Shown here: positions 9,208-18,135 of the stretch, one piece after another | How positions within the stretch are numbered: position 1 is the first letter of the stretch | Layout of the letters: each line of letters begins with the position of its first letter | Assembly (NCBI RefSeq): GCF_017104965.1 | Contig: NZ_JAAGPR010000037.1 | Span: forward strand, 17,656-81,655 | Source: Paraburkholderia sp. Ac-20340 | GTDB taxonomy: Bacteria; Pseudomonadota; Gammaproteobacteria; Burkholderiales; Burkholderiaceae | DNA length: 64,000 nt | Direction of reading: 5' to 3' | Translations under genes and position numbers: made by a program | The notes under the pieces: model-generated | Databases searched by the model: none | What the model saw: only the letters and a program-made list of their open reading frames with translations | What the model was told of the DNA's origin: nothing

Positions 9208-9840
9208 GTGATGCCCATGCTCTCTACCCGTTCCGCCCTGACTGCCGCGCTGGTCGCTGCTACCGCTGTTTCGCTGTCCGCCTGCGTGGCACCCGGCTAT
9301 GCACCGGGATATGCTTCGGGCTATTCGTCATATGGTTCGCAGCAGGGCTATCAGGGCCCGGCCGCAGCGCCGGTCTACGCGCAGCCCGCTACCGTGCAGC
9401 AACCGGTCTATGCACCGCCGCCCGCTCCCGCGCAGCCCTACGATACGCAAAACAACGGCCAGTACAGCGGACAATACAACGCACCGCAGTACAACAATCA
9501 ATACGGCACGCAGTACGGCACGATTGCCGCGATCCGCCCGGTTACGAGCGCGACGAGCGCTTCGGGTGTCGGCGGAACCGTGGTCGGCGCGCTGGTTGGC
9601 GGCGTGCTCGGCAACCAGATCGGACGTGGACACGGCCGCGATGCCGCAACGGTGATCGGCGCACTCGGCGGCGCCTATGCAGGCAACCAGATCGGCCAGC
9701 AGATGGGCGGCCCGGCCGGCTATCGCATCGACGTGCAGATGAGCGACGGTTCCTCGCGCTCCTTCGACGTGCCGACGCCCGGCGATCTGCATCCGGGTGA
9801 TCGCGTTCAGGTCAACGGCAGCCAGTTGGCGCGCTATTGA
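9208..9840 (+). CDS. Glycine-zipper outer-membrane lipoprotein
   Basis: The 210-residue protein has a lipoprotein signal (lipobox LSAC near residue 28), then a Tyr/Gln/Pro-rich low-complexity stretch (about 30-105) made of PGYA, YNAPQYNN and YGTQYG repeats. It then has a glycine-zipper 2TM region (GGTVVGALVGGVLGNQIG and GALGGAYAGNQIG). It belongs to the SlyB/Rick-17kDa-like group of envelope lipoproteins; exact function is unknown. The reading frame opens with GTG at 9208, and ATG codons at 9211 and 9217 are equally possible starts. It is monocistronic and ends at a bidirectional terminator. Confidence 0.88.
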   Translation: MMPMLSTRSALTAALVAATAVSLSACVAPGYAPGYASGYSSYGSQQGYQGPAAAPVYAQPATVQQPVYAPPPAPAQPYDTQNNGQYSGQYNAPQYNNQYGTQYGTIAAIRPVTSATSASGVGGTVVGALVGGVLGNQIGRGHGRDAATVIGALGGAYAGNQIGQQMGGPAGYRIDVQMSDGSSRSFDVPTPGDLHPGDRVQVNGSQLARY

Positions 9841-9885
9841 TAGCGCCGCGTTGAATAATCATCAGTCATGCTGATGATTTGTGCA

Positions 9886-9926
9886 CAAAAAAAGCGGCGG
9901 CGCCAGAAGCGCTCGCCGCTTTTTAT
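9886..9926. terminator. Bidirectional rho-independent terminator
   Basis: AAAAAGCGGCG and CGCCGCTTTTT form an 11-base-pair stem around a 14-base loop. The A-run on one side and the T-run on the other serve both strands. It separates the convergent lipoprotein and FadD genes. Confidence 0.88.
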
Positions 9927-9945
9927 TTACAGGCTCTTATTACGC

Positions 9946-11619
9946 TTACGCGCGACCATCGCGCAATTCGCGACGCAAGATCTTGCCGATATTGCTTTTC
10001 GGCAAGCCCTCGCGAAACTCGACCATTTTCGGCCGCTTGTAGCCCGTCAGGCGTTCCTTGCACCAGTTGAAAACCTCTGCATCGGTGAGTGCGGGGTCTC
10101 GCCGCACCACGAAGATTTTCACGGCCTCGCCCGAGTGACGATCGGGCACGCCCACAGCAGCCACTTCGAACACGCCCGGATGCTGCGCCACCACGTCTTC
10201 CACTTCGTTCGGATAGACATTGAAGCCCGATACCAGAATCATGTCCTTTTTGCGGTCCACGATCTTCACGAGACCGTTTTCGTCCATCACCGCGATATCA
10301 CCCGATTTGAAGAAACCGTCCGCGGTCATGACCCTGGCGGTTTCGTCAGGGCGCTGCCAATAGCCTTCCATCACCTGCGGCCCGCGCACGCAAAGCTCGC
10401 CCGCGACGCCCATGCCCAGCACGTTGCCGTCGTCGTCGCGAATCGATACGTCCACCGAAGGCAGCGGCAAGCCGATCGTGCCACTCCATGTGGTAGAAAC
10501 CGGCGAATTGCAGGTCACGCACGCCGAGGTTTCGGTCAGGCCATAGCCTTCAGTGACCGGCACGCCGGTCTTCTCGAACCAGCGCTTCGCCACGGCTTCC
10601 TGCACGGCCATCCCGCCGCCCACCACGGCAAATAGCTGGGAAAAATCGAGCTTGTCGAAGTCGGGATGATCGAGCATCGCGTTATAAAGCGTATTCACGG
10701 CGGGGAACATGGTGATGCGATATCCGCGCAGCGTTTCGATCATGCCGGCCATATCGCGCGGGTTCGGCACAAGTACCGAAAGGCCGCCGGTATGGATGCT
10801 CAACAACCCGCACACCGTCAATGCGAACACGTGATAAAGCGGCAGCGCGGCAACGGTGACGTTCTGCGTGACATCGGGGCGCTTCGCGCGCGCCGGTTCG
10901 AGCCACGTTTGCGTTTGCAGCAGATTGGCGATCAGATTCCGATGCAGCAGCACCGCGCCCTTCGATACACCCGTGGTGCCGCCCGTGTACTGCAGAAACG
11001 CGATATCGTCCGGGCCTTGCTGCACCGGCCTGAATGGCAGACGTTCACCCAATGCGAGCGCGGTGCTGAAGCGCGTGTGACCGGGCAAATTCCATGCGGG
11101 CACCATCTTCTTGACCCGTCGCACCATGAAGTTCACGAGCCAACCCTTCACACCCAGCAGATCGCCCATGGTTGCGACTACAACGTGTTTAATCGACGTC
11201 TGCGGGATCACCGCTTCGAGCGTGGTCGCAAAGTTCTCCAGCAGGACGATGGCTTCGGCGCCGCTATCCTTGAGCTGATGTTCGAGTTCGCGCGGCGTAT
11301 AAAGCGGATTCACGTTCACGACCACATAACCCGCACGCAGAATCGCCGCCAGCGCAACCGGGTATTGCAACACATTGGGCATCATGATCGCCACGCGCGC
11401 GCCGCGCTCCAGCCCCTTCGATTTCAGCCACGCAGCGAGGTTGCGCGAGAACCTGTCGAGTTGCGCATAGCTGATCGATTTGCCCATGCAGGCGAATGCG
11501 GGCCGGTCGCCGTATTGACGAAAACTCTCTTCGAATAGCGCGGTAATCGAACGATAACGCGACATGTCGATTTCGGCCGGCACGCCCGCAGGATAGGAAT
11601 GAAGCCAGGGTTTGTTCAT
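9946..11619 (-). CDS. fadD: Long-chain fatty-acid--CoA ligase, FadD type
   Basis: The 557-residue product is a classical FadD: ATP-dependent activation of long-chain fatty acids to acyl-CoA at the inner face of the membrane. Motifs seen are LQYTGGTTGVSKGAVL (P-loop), EGYGLTETSA, the FACS motif region GFFKSGDIAVMDENG with VDRKKDMILVSGFNVYPNE, and the C-terminal lysine in PKSNIGKILRRELRD. The frame is open further upstream, but ATG 11619 starts the conserved MNKPWLHSYP sequence. It is 64 bases downstream of the LplT-like/PlsC fusion gene on the same strand, so the pair can supply acyl groups and transfer them to lysophospholipids. Confidence 0.93.
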   Translation of the reverse strand: MNKPWLHSYPAGVPAEIDMSRYRSITALFEESFRQYGDRPAFACMGKSISYAQLDRFSRNLAAWLKSKGLERGARVAIMMPNVLQYPVALAAILRAGYVVVNVNPLYTPRELEHQLKDSGAEAIVLLENFATTLEAVIPQTSIKHVVVATMGDLLGVKGWLVNFMVRRVKKMVPAWNLPGHTRFSTALALGERLPFRPVQQGPDDIAFLQYTGGTTGVSKGAVLLHRNLIANLLQTQTWLEPARAKRPDVTQNVTVAALPLYHVFALTVCGLLSIHTGGLSVLVPNPRDMAGMIETLRGYRITMFPAVNTLYNAMLDHPDFDKLDFSQLFAVVGGGMAVQEAVAKRWFEKTGVPVTEGYGLTETSACVTCNSPVSTTWSGTIGLPLPSVDVSIRDDDGNVLGMGVAGELCVRGPQVMEGYWQRPDETARVMTADGFFKSGDIAVMDENGLVKIVDRKKDMILVSGFNVYPNEVEDVVAQHPGVFEVAAVGVPDRHSGEAVKIFVVRRDPALTDAEVFNWCKERLTGYKRPKMVEFREGLPKSNIGKILRRELRDGRA

Positions 11620-11683
11620 GATGGAGTTCGAAGAAACGAAAAGAATTGGCAGATTGCTTGTGTTGGTTGGCACGCGGCGGCGT

Positions 11684-13600
11684 TCAGAGCTGCACGCCGC
11701 GCAATGCATGGACGATTTCCTGAAGCCGCTGCGGCGTCGCATCGGCGGCGGCGAGCGGTTCGCCCACCGACAAGGTCAGGCGGCTCATCGCCCGGCGGCG
11801 CAGCGGACGCGGCGTACGCGCCTGCTCGTCGCGTGAAAACACGCTGCCCCACAGACCTTGCAAGGCCATCGGCACGACGGGCGCGGGCACGCGGCGCAGA
11901 ATCTCCATCACGCCATGACGAAACGTATTGATTTCGCCATTACGCGTGATCTTGCCTTCGGGAAAAATGCAGACCAGTTCGCCTTGCTCGAGTGCCTGCG
12001 CGCAGCGCGTATAAGCCTGTTCAAGCAGCGCAGCATCTTCGTGCGCGGGCGCAACCGGAATCGCCTTGACATGGCGGAACAACCAGCCCACCAGACGCGA
12101 ACGGAAAATACGATGATCCATGACGAAGCGAATCGGACGCGGGCTTTCCGCCATGATCACAATCGCATCGATAAAACTCACGTGATTGCAAACCAGCACC
12201 GCAGCGCCCTCTTGCGGAATGCGTTGCGTATCGATTCGATTCACGCGATAGAACGTATGCACCAGCACCCACGCAATAAAACGCAGCATGAATTCCGGCA
12301 CGAGCGAGTAAATGTACACGGCAATCACAATATTCAACAACCCCGTGATCAGGAAAATCCCTGGAATACCCACGCCTGCAGCGCCCAGCGCCACGCCCAT
12401 CAACGCAGAAGCAATCATGAACAATGCATTGAGAATATTATTCGCGGCGATAATGCGTGCGCGATGCGTGGCCTTGCTGCGGCTCTGGATCAGCGCATAA
12501 AGCGGCACGCTATAAAAGCCGCCAAACATCGCGAGTAGAAAAAGATCGGCAAGCACGCGCCAATGCGTGAATGCGCCCATGAATTCACTGACCGATTGCA
12601 GATGCGAGTGGGTCGGCAATGCATGGCTCGCGAAAAACAAGTCGATGGCAAACACACTCATGCCGATCGATCCCAGCGGCACGAGACCGATTTCAATGCG
12701 TCCACGCGAAAGACGTTCGCACAGCAACGAGCCCAACCCGATGCCCGCCGAAAACGTGGCCAGCAACACGGTCACGACATCGGGATTCGCGCTGAGCACC
12801 TCTTTCGCGAAGCCGAAGAACGAGGAGAGAAACGTCGCGCCCACAAACCAGAGCCACGAAATACCAAGCAGGCTGAGAAACACCGCGCGATCTTCACGCG
12901 CAATCTTGAGATTGCGCCACGTTTCGTCGAGCGGATTCCAGTTGATGCGCAGATCGGGCTGCGGCGCGGGCGACATCGGCACACGCGAAGAAACGAAACG
13001 CCCCACGATCGCCAGCGTCACGCACAGCGCGGCAAGCAGCATCGCGCCCTGCGCGCCCGCAGCGGCAGCCGCACCACCGGCAAGCGTGCCCGCGAGAATC
13101 GCCACGAATGTGCCCATTTCGACGAGTCCGTTGCCGCCCACCAGTTCCGCATCAGCGAGATGTTGCGGCAGATACGCGTATTTCACCGGCCCGAACAGCG
13201 TCGAGTGCAGCCCCATGAGGAAGGTGCAGAGATAAAGCAGCGCGGCGCTATGCAACATGAAACCCGCGCCACCGATCAACATGGCGACGATCTCGAAGCT
13301 CTTCACGAAACGCGTCAGCGCTGCTTTGTCGAAGCGATCCGCAATCTGCCCGGAGGTTGCCGAAAACAGCACGAAAGGCAGCACGAACAGCGCGGGAATG
13401 ACGAAGGCGGCTGTCTTCGCATCGACGCCCGCGAAGCTGGACGCTTCGTAGGTCACCAGCGACGTGAAGCCGATCTTGAAAGCGTTGTCGTTGAGCGCGC
13501 CCAGGAATTGCGTCCAGAAGAACGGCGCGAAGCGGCGCTCGCGCAGCAGGGCGAATTGCGAAGGTTCGTCACGGTGTTCGCGGCTTGCGTTATAGGTCAT
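11684..13600 (-). CDS. MFS (LplT-like) fused to PlsC-type acyltransferase
   Basis: The 638-residue protein joins a 12-helix MFS domain (about 1-420, beginning FFWTQFLGALNDNAFKIG, which resembles the lysophospholipid transporter LplT) to a C-terminal 1-acylglycerol-phosphate acyltransferase domain. The acyltransferase motifs are NHVSFID (H-x4-D catalytic pair) and FPEGKIT. In E. coli LplT flips lysophospholipids inward and Aas, an acyltransferase fused to an acyl-ACP ligase, reacylates them. Here the transporter and acyltransferase are fused and a separate FadD ligase follows. ATG 13600 was chosen because upstream residues are not conserved-looking. It is divergent from an XRE regulator. Confidence 0.9.
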   Translation of the reverse strand: MTYNASREHRDEPSQFALLRERRFAPFFWTQFLGALNDNAFKIGFTSLVTYEASSFAGVDAKTAAFVIPALFVLPFVLFSATSGQIADRFDKAALTRFVKSFEIVAMLIGGAGFMLHSAALLYLCTFLMGLHSTLFGPVKYAYLPQHLADAELVGGNGLVEMGTFVAILAGTLAGGAAAAAGAQGAMLLAALCVTLAIVGRFVSSRVPMSPAPQPDLRINWNPLDETWRNLKIAREDRAVFLSLLGISWLWFVGATFLSSFFGFAKEVLSANPDVVTVLLATFSAGIGLGSLLCERLSRGRIEIGLVPLGSIGMSVFAIDLFFASHALPTHSHLQSVSEFMGAFTHWRVLADLFLLAMFGGFYSVPLYALIQSRSKATHRARIIAANNILNALFMIASALMGVALGAAGVGIPGIFLITGLLNIVIAVYIYSLVPEFMLRFIAWVLVHTFYRVNRIDTQRIPQEGAAVLVCNHVSFIDAIVIMAESPRPIRFVMDHRIFRSRLVGWLFRHVKAIPVAPAHEDAALLEQAYTRCAQALEQGELVCIFPEGKITRNGEINTFRHGVMEILRRVPAPVVPMALQGLWGSVFSRDEQARTPRPLRRRAMSRLTLSVGEPLAAADATPQRLQEIVHALRGVQL

Positions 13601-13752
13601 GGGTGACTCGTGTGCTTCCAGAGAGGTCGATCGTGAACGCGCGGTGCAGCTTGCCACCAAAAGGCGCGTCCGGACAGGAGACGAAGCGAGTATGCCGACC
13701 AGGATCAAATCGCGCTCAGATACGTGGTAGAGTCGCCTGCAATATCACCACG

Positions 13753-13771
13753 AGTATCAATTTTTAATACT
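13753..13771. promoter_or_regulatory. Candidate operator next to XRE start
   Basis: AGTAT-N9-ATACT lies 5-24 bases upstream of the XRE start codon, in an AT-rich patch within the divergent promoter. It is a plausible autoregulatory site; binding is inferred. Confidence 0.4.
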
Positions 13772-13776
13772 TTACG

Positions 13777-14517
13777 ATGAGTGAAACCACCCAACTCGTT
13801 GAGACGCTGAAGCGACAGTTACGCGCGCGACGCCTGACCTATCGCGACGTTGCCCACGCGCTGCGCGTGTCCGAACCCAGTGTGAAACGGCTCTTTTCGA
13901 AGGGGCGCTTCACGCTCGACCGGCTCGAGGAAATCTGCGGGCTGCTCGGTTTCACGCTGGCCGAACTGGTGCAGGAGGCGGCCGCAACGGTGCCGCAATT
14001 GCGCATCCTCACGCAGGCGCAGGAAGCGCAACTGGTGTCGAACGAACGGCTGTTGCTGGTCACGGTTTGCGCGCTCAATCACTGGGCCGTGGACGATATC
14101 GTCGCGACTTACCGGCTCACGCGCGCGGAATGTCTGAAGCTGCTGCTCGCGCTCGATCGTATGGGCCTGATTGCACTTCTGCCCGGCGATCGCATTCGCC
14201 TGATGGTGGCGCGTGACTTCGACTGGATTCCGGGCGGCCCGATCCGGCAATATTTCAAGGCGCGCGGCCTTGGGGATTTTCTCGAAGATAGTTTTGGCGG
14301 CGCGGGCGAATCGCTGGAATTCACCCAGGGCATGTTGACCGAGGCGGCGCGTGCGGAACTGTCGGTGGAATTGCGGCGGCTGCGCAGTAAGTTCGCGGCG
14401 CTGCATGACGAATCGGCATCGGCGCCGTTGACCCACCGGCGGGGTACGGGCCTGCTCATTGGCACGCGCGAATGGGAGCCGCGCATGTTTGCGGAATTAA
14501 GACGTGTGGCGGATTAG
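13777..14517 (+). CDS. XRE family transcriptional regulator
   Basis: The 246-residue product opens with a helix-turn-helix of the Cro/C1 type (residues about 8-65; YRDVAHALRVSEPSVKRLFSKGRFTLDRLEEI). The long C-terminal part (about 70-246) looks helical, and the segment ALNHWAVDDIVATYRLTRAECLKLLLALDRMGL, read in pieces, resembles a second winged helix. No enzymatic motif is visible. It is divergent from the LplT-like/PlsC and fadD pair and is the likely regulator of those genes and of itself. Homologues in Burkholderiales are annotated only as XRE regulators, so ligand and role are unknown. Confidence 0.85.
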   Translation: MSETTQLVETLKRQLRARRLTYRDVAHALRVSEPSVKRLFSKGRFTLDRLEEICGLLGFTLAELVQEAAATVPQLRILTQAQEAQLVSNERLLLVTVCALNHWAVDDIVATYRLTRAECLKLLLALDRMGLIALLPGDRIRLMVARDFDWIPGGPIRQYFKARGLGDFLEDSFGGAGESLEFTQGMLTEAARAELSVELRRLRSKFAALHDESASAPLTHRRGTGLLIGTREWEPRMFAELRRVAD

Positions 14518-14563
14518 TGACGTGCGCCAGATCCGTAACCCGGCATCCCGCATCGGGAAATAT

Positions 14564-14641
14564 GATTCGGATGCCGAATCATCTAACCGTATGAATCTGA
14601 AAATCGAACGATATTTCGGCCGGATCAAAACCGATCCGGCC
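14564..14641. terminator. Two perfect inverted repeats between convergent genes
   Basis: GATTCGG-ATG-CCGAATC (14564-14580) and GGCCGGATC-N6-GATCCGGCC (14618-14641) are both perfect. Neither has a T-run. They lie in the gap between the convergent XRE and acetyltransferase genes and probably stop or protect transcripts. Confidence 0.5.
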
Positions 14642-14664
14642 GCCAGCGCGCAACGCGCTGGTTT

Positions 14665-15195
14665 TCAGCCATCCACAGGATTCAACGGCGTTTCCAGCAG
14701 CAACTGGTAAAACGCCAGATCGAGCCAGCGGCCAAACTTGAAACCCACTTCCGGCAGCGTGCCAACGTGCCTGTAGCCCAGCCGCTCATGCAGCGCGATA
14801 CTGCCGGCGTTGGTTGCGTCGATGGCGCCCATCAAGGCGTGCACGCCGTTCTCGCGCGCGGCGTTGGCGATCGCTTCCATGATCACGCGGCCCAGACCCT
14901 TGCCGCGATGATCCTTATGCACGTACACCGAATGCTCGACCGTGTATTTGAAAGCGGGAAACGCGCGGAACGTGCCGTAGCTGCCAAACGCCAGCAGCGT
15001 GCCTTGCGCATCTTCCACACCGATCACCGGGAAATTGCCCGCGCGCTTCGTGTTGAACCAGGTGACCATGCTTTGCGCGTCGCGCGGCTTGTAGTCGTAC
15101 AGCGCAGTCGAATTGACGATCGCGTCGTTCAGGATCGCCAGAATCGCATCGGCATGGCGTTCATGGGTGCATTGCACGATGGTGTGATCGCTCAT
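14665..15195 (-). CDS. GNAT family N-acetyltransferase, phosphinothricin-acetyltransferase-like
   Basis: The 176-residue product has the GNAT fold: acetyl-CoA binding motif A appears as SVYVHKDHRGKGLGRVIME (R-x-x-G-x-G/A), followed by LHERLGYRHVGTL and the typical C-terminal FKFGRWLDLAFYQL of the PAT/Bar-like subgroup, which acetylates small amines such as phosphinothricin or methionine sulfoximine. ATG 15195 overlaps the stop of the upstream XRE-cupin gene by 4 bases (ATGA), so translation is probably coupled. The true substrate is unknown. Confidence 0.9.
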   Translation of the reverse strand: MSDHTIVQCTHERHADAILAILNDAIVNSTALYDYKPRDAQSMVTWFNTKRAGNFPVIGVEDAQGTLLAFGSYGTFRAFPAFKYTVEHSVYVHKDHRGKGLGRVIMEAIANAARENGVHALMGAIDATNAGSIALHERLGYRHVGTLPEVGFKFGRWLDLAFYQLLLETPLNPVDG

Positions 15196-15779
15196 TTCGT
15201 TGTCCTTTGTGTCATTGAAACTGTGGTCAACGCCACGGCATAGCGCGCGTGCTTGCGACCCGGGTTGCGAAAAACAAGTTGCTGGTCGAGCACCATGGCG
15301 AGGCAATCGCCGGCTTTCAGGTGCCATTCCTGCTCACCCACGCTGATGGCCATTTCCCCTTCCAGCATCCAGACCTGCTGATGCGTGACCACATGGCGCG
15401 CAACGTTGTGAAAGCTCACGCTCTCGCCAGGCGGAAAACGCACTTCCACCAGTTCGAGCGGCGACTCAAAACCCACGGGCGACAGGTGCCTGCGCTGATA
15501 ACCAGTGGCGGGGTCCGTCCATGTGGGCTGATCCGCGTGGCGCGCGAGCGGTTCTTCGGCAACGCCTTCCGGTTCGTCGGCGAACAGCGCGGCCATGGTG
15601 ACGCCCAGGGCGTCGGCCAGCTTGCTGAGCACAACCGCCGTAGGGCTGATTTCCTGGCGCTCGATCAGCGAGATCGTCGAACGGCTGACGCCACTCGCTT
15701 CCGCCAGTTCATCCAGAGTATGGCCACGCCCCTTGCGCAGATCGCGCACGCGTTTGGCAAGCAGGGCTTCGACATTCAT
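15192..15779 (-). CDS. XRE family regulator with C-terminal cupin
   Basis: The 195-residue protein has an N-terminal helix-turn-helix (residues 8-62; LDELAEASGVSRSTISLIER) and a cupin sensor domain (about 105-190; FPPGESVSFHNVARHVVTHQQVWMLEGEM in part). Such regulators sense small ligands and often control a neighbouring transporter or acetyltransferase. The longer open frame upstream is discounted: ATG 15779 begins the conserved part, and a sigma70-like promoter ends 6 bases before it, which implies a leaderless message. It is coupled to the GNAT gene by an ATGA overlap. A 16-base perfect palindrome overlaps the -35 region. Confidence 0.92.
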   Translation of the reverse strand: MNVEALLAKRVRDLRKGRGHTLDELAEASGVSRSTISLIERQEISPTAVVLSKLADALGVTMAALFADEPEGVAEEPLARHADQPTWTDPATGYQRRHLSPVGFESPLELVEVRFPPGESVSFHNVARHVVTHQQVWMLEGEMAISVGEQEWHLKAGDCLAMVLDQQLVFRNPGRKHARYAVALTTVSMTQRTTK

Positions 15780-15785
15780 GAATCC

Positions 15786-15818
15786 AGTATAATGGATTTT
15801 TATTCCATTGCAATGGAA
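15786..15818 (-). promoter_or_regulatory. Promoter and palindromic operator of the XRE-cupin gene
   Basis: On the minus strand TTGCAA (15813-15808), a 16-base spacer and TATACT (15791-15786) make a good sigma70 promoter. TTCCATTGCAATGGAA (15803-15818) is a perfect 16-base palindrome covering the -35, and ATGGA-N7-TCCAT overlaps it. Repression by the XRE product itself is the simplest reading. Confidence 0.65.
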
Positions 15819-15942
15819 ATTGTGTTTCGCGGCGGGCGTCAAGCGCTTCCGGCAAGGCCTCGGCGCGATGGTGCCTGCGAGTTGCCGCGCTTTCCCGGTA
15901 TGATCGGCTGGCACGCTGAGACATTCATCGAGGACAAAGCGC

Positions 15943-16497
15943 ATGATTCAATCGATTCGTAGAGGCGGCCGTAGCGCGCGCCTGGCAATGCGGCGCACCT
16001 TTGCGATCGCGACGGCGCTGGCCGGCAGCGCAGTGCTTTCTTTGGCGCACGCCCAGACGCCGGTGCCAGCGGCACTGCAGCCTGCCGGCGTGACCCACGT
16101 CGTAGCTTCGCTCGCGGCAACGGGCGTGCAGATCTACGTCTGCAAGCGCGATACCGCCAATCAACTAACGTGGACCTTTCAGGCGCCGCAAGCCGATCTC
16201 TACGACGCCTCCGGCCAGCTCGTCGTCAGGCACGGCGCGGGGCCGTCGTGGGAAGCGCCTGATGGCAGCCGGATCACGGGCAAACTGCTGCAGCACGCCG
16301 CTAATCCCGAAGACAGCGCGGCGATTCCGATGCTCCTCCTCTCGGCCACCAATGCGGGCGGCGCGGGCCTCCTGAGCACTGTTCGCTACGTGCAGCGGCT
16401 TGCCACGCACGGCGGTGCGGCACCTGCACACGCCTGCGTGCGCGAGGGCGAGGAAGGACGAAGCCCTTATCTCGCGGAGTATGTGTTTCTCGAATGA
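15943..16497 (+). CDS. Exported DUF3455 domain protein
   Basis: The 184-residue product has a cleavable signal peptide (hydrophobic stretch AIATALAGSAVLSLAHA, cleavage near residue 37). The body matches the DUF3455 layout: a repeat-like beta protein with GVQIYVCKRD, WTFQAPQADLYD, HGAGPSWEAPDGSRITG and a C-terminal CVREGEEGRSPYLAEYVFLE. Function of the family is unknown; it is a predicted secreted or periplasmic protein. ATG 15943 has an AGGA site at suitable distance; an internal ATG at 15988 would also give a normal signal peptide. Confidence 0.85.
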   Translation: MIQSIRRGGRSARLAMRRTFAIATALAGSAVLSLAHAQTPVPAALQPAGVTHVVASLAATGVQIYVCKRDTANQLTWTFQAPQADLYDASGQLVVRHGAGPSWEAPDGSRITGKLLQHAANPEDSAAIPMLLLSATNAGGAGLLSTVRYVQRLATHGGAAPAHACVREGEEGRSPYLAEYVFLE

Positions 16498-16702
16498 ATG
16501 TGCTGTGAGCGCATGTGTATAGGCGCTCTCGGCGCAACGGTATCCGATCTTCATGGGAAAAGATGCTGCTAACTACGAACCAGTTGCCGACGCTAAGCGG
16601 ATGAGGCATGCAAAGGCAGATGCACAGATCGTCGCTCAATGCAGCTTGCCGCCCATCCGTTCCTGTGGAAATGCGCGAGCGTTCGCAGCGCATAGACGCC
16701 GA

Positions 16703-18082
16703 CTATTCAGTAGTTATCCGAACTTCCTCCACCACCACATCCGATGAAGTATGAGACTCATCCACCTTCGTCATAAGTGTTCCCGTCGTTAGCGTCTCTT
16801 GACGAAAACGGCCTGCTTCAGCAATCCGCATCTCGCCAGCTACCGACCGCCTGTATTTGCGATGCTTTCCATGTCCAACGCGCTGCGCGCGATAGATGCC
16901 GGCGTGACCGGAAAACAGAAAGGCAGTCACGCAACCGATTGCAGCAAGCGGGCCAATATCCGCGCCAAAGAGTTCGATGGCCATGATCGTAGTGGCGATC
17001 GGCGTATTGGCGGCGCCGGAGAACACCGCGACGAAACCGATCGCGGCCATCATGGCAAACGGCATATGCAGCAGCGGCGCAAGCGCATTACCGAGCGTGG
17101 CTCCAATATAGAAGAGCGGCGTCACTTCGCCACCCTTAAACCCCGTCCCCAGCGACGCAACGGTAAAACCGAATTTGCCCAGAAAGTCCCACGGCTGCAT
17201 CGGCTGTTGAAACGAGCGAACGATGTCCGGAATACCCAGGCCGATGTAGTGCCAGGCACTAAACGTCCACACCGCAATGGCAATCAAGATCCCGCCGATC
17301 AATGGGCGCAAAGGTGGATAAGTGACTTTGCTCTTCACGAACGCGCCCAGTTTGTGCGCGCTGGTCGCGAACGCCATGCCGGTCAGACCGAACAGGATGC
17401 CCGCGATAACAACAGCGGCAATACTCCAGGCACCGATGGGTGCAATCGTGCCGACAACGTATTGAACATGATGAACGCCCCACGCGAGGCAAACCTTATC
17501 GGCAACGATACCTGCGACGATGCAGGGAAAAAGCGCGTCATAACGCATGCGCCCGATAGCGAGCACTTCAAGCCCGAAAATCGCACCGGCCAGCGGCGTG
17601 CCGAATACCGACGCAAACCCCGCACTCATACCGATCATAAGCAGAGTTCTGCGGTCCTCATGTTCGAGGCGAAACGCGTGAGTGAGTTGATCCGCGAGCG
17701 CGCCGCCCATCTGTACCGCAGTACCCTCACGTCCGACCGATGCACCGAATAGATGCGAGACGATCGTGCCGCCCAGCACGAGCGGCACCATTCGCAACGG
17801 CACGACCTTCTTCGGGTCGTGTATCTCGTCGATGAGCAGGTTGTTACCTGCGTCGACTGGCTTGCCCAGCTTGTGATAGAGCCAGCCCACACCGAATCCC
17901 GCAACGGGAAGCAGCCAGATGGCCCAACGATGGGCCTCGCGCCACGCAGTCGCATGATCGAGGGCGACAAGAAAAAATGCCGACGCGCTGCCCGCGAGCG
18001 CCGCAACAAGGCAAGCAATCAGCAACCACTTGCCGAAAAATGGCAGCAGTTCAAGTTGTTCAAAACGAGGGAATTTGTGCAT
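16703..18082 (-). CDS. CLC family antiporter, probable fluoride/proton type (CLC-F)
   Basis: The 459-residue membrane protein has the CLC fold with about 10-11 visible hydrophobic segments. GREG at 117-120 supplies the gating glutamate (Glu119), and GTGFKGGEVTPLF is the second ion-coordinating region. At the position of the chloride-selective GSGIP motif it has GNNLL (79-83), the asparagine version known from CLC-F fluoride exporters. A fluoride riboswitch sits upstream on the same strand. Both facts together support export of fluoride in exchange for protons across the inner membrane. An in-frame TGA just upstream of 18082 limits the start; the ribosome site is weak. It will usually be annotated as a chloride channel (EriC). 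Confidence 0.92.
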   Translation of the reverse strand: MHKFPRFEQLELLPFFGKWLLIACLVAALAGSASAFFLVALDHATAWREAHRWAIWLLPVAGFGVGWLYHKLGKPVDAGNNLLIDEIHDPKKVVPLRMVPLVLGGTIVSHLFGASVGREGTAVQMGGALADQLTHAFRLEHEDRRTLLMIGMSAGFASVFGTPLAGAIFGLEVLAIGRMRYDALFPCIVAGIVADKVCLAWGVHHVQYVVGTIAPIGAWSIAAVVIAGILFGLTGMAFATSAHKLGAFVKSKVTYPPLRPLIGGILIAIAVWTFSAWHYIGLGIPDIVRSFQQPMQPWDFLGKFGFTVASLGTGFKGGEVTPLFYIGATLGNALAPLLHMPFAMMAAIGFVAVFSGAANTPIATTIMAIELFGADIGPLAAIGCVTAFLFSGHAGIYRAQRVGHGKHRKYRRSVAGEMRIAEAGRFRQETLTTGTLMTKVDESHTSSDVVVEEVRITTE

Positions 18083-18135
18083 TGGTCAATAAGCCGATGT
18101 TCCAGGGCCTGACCAACGGGAAGATGTGGACGCGA

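Noticed and set aside
12563..13606. 347-residue plus-strand ORF opposite the MFS-PlsC gene
   Set aside because: Antisense shadow, Arg/His/Gln-rich and without family features.
16703..18082. Ordinary chloride channel EriC
   Set aside because: The GSGIP selectivity motif is replaced by GNNLL and a fluoride riboswitch precedes the gene, so the CLC-F reading is favoured.
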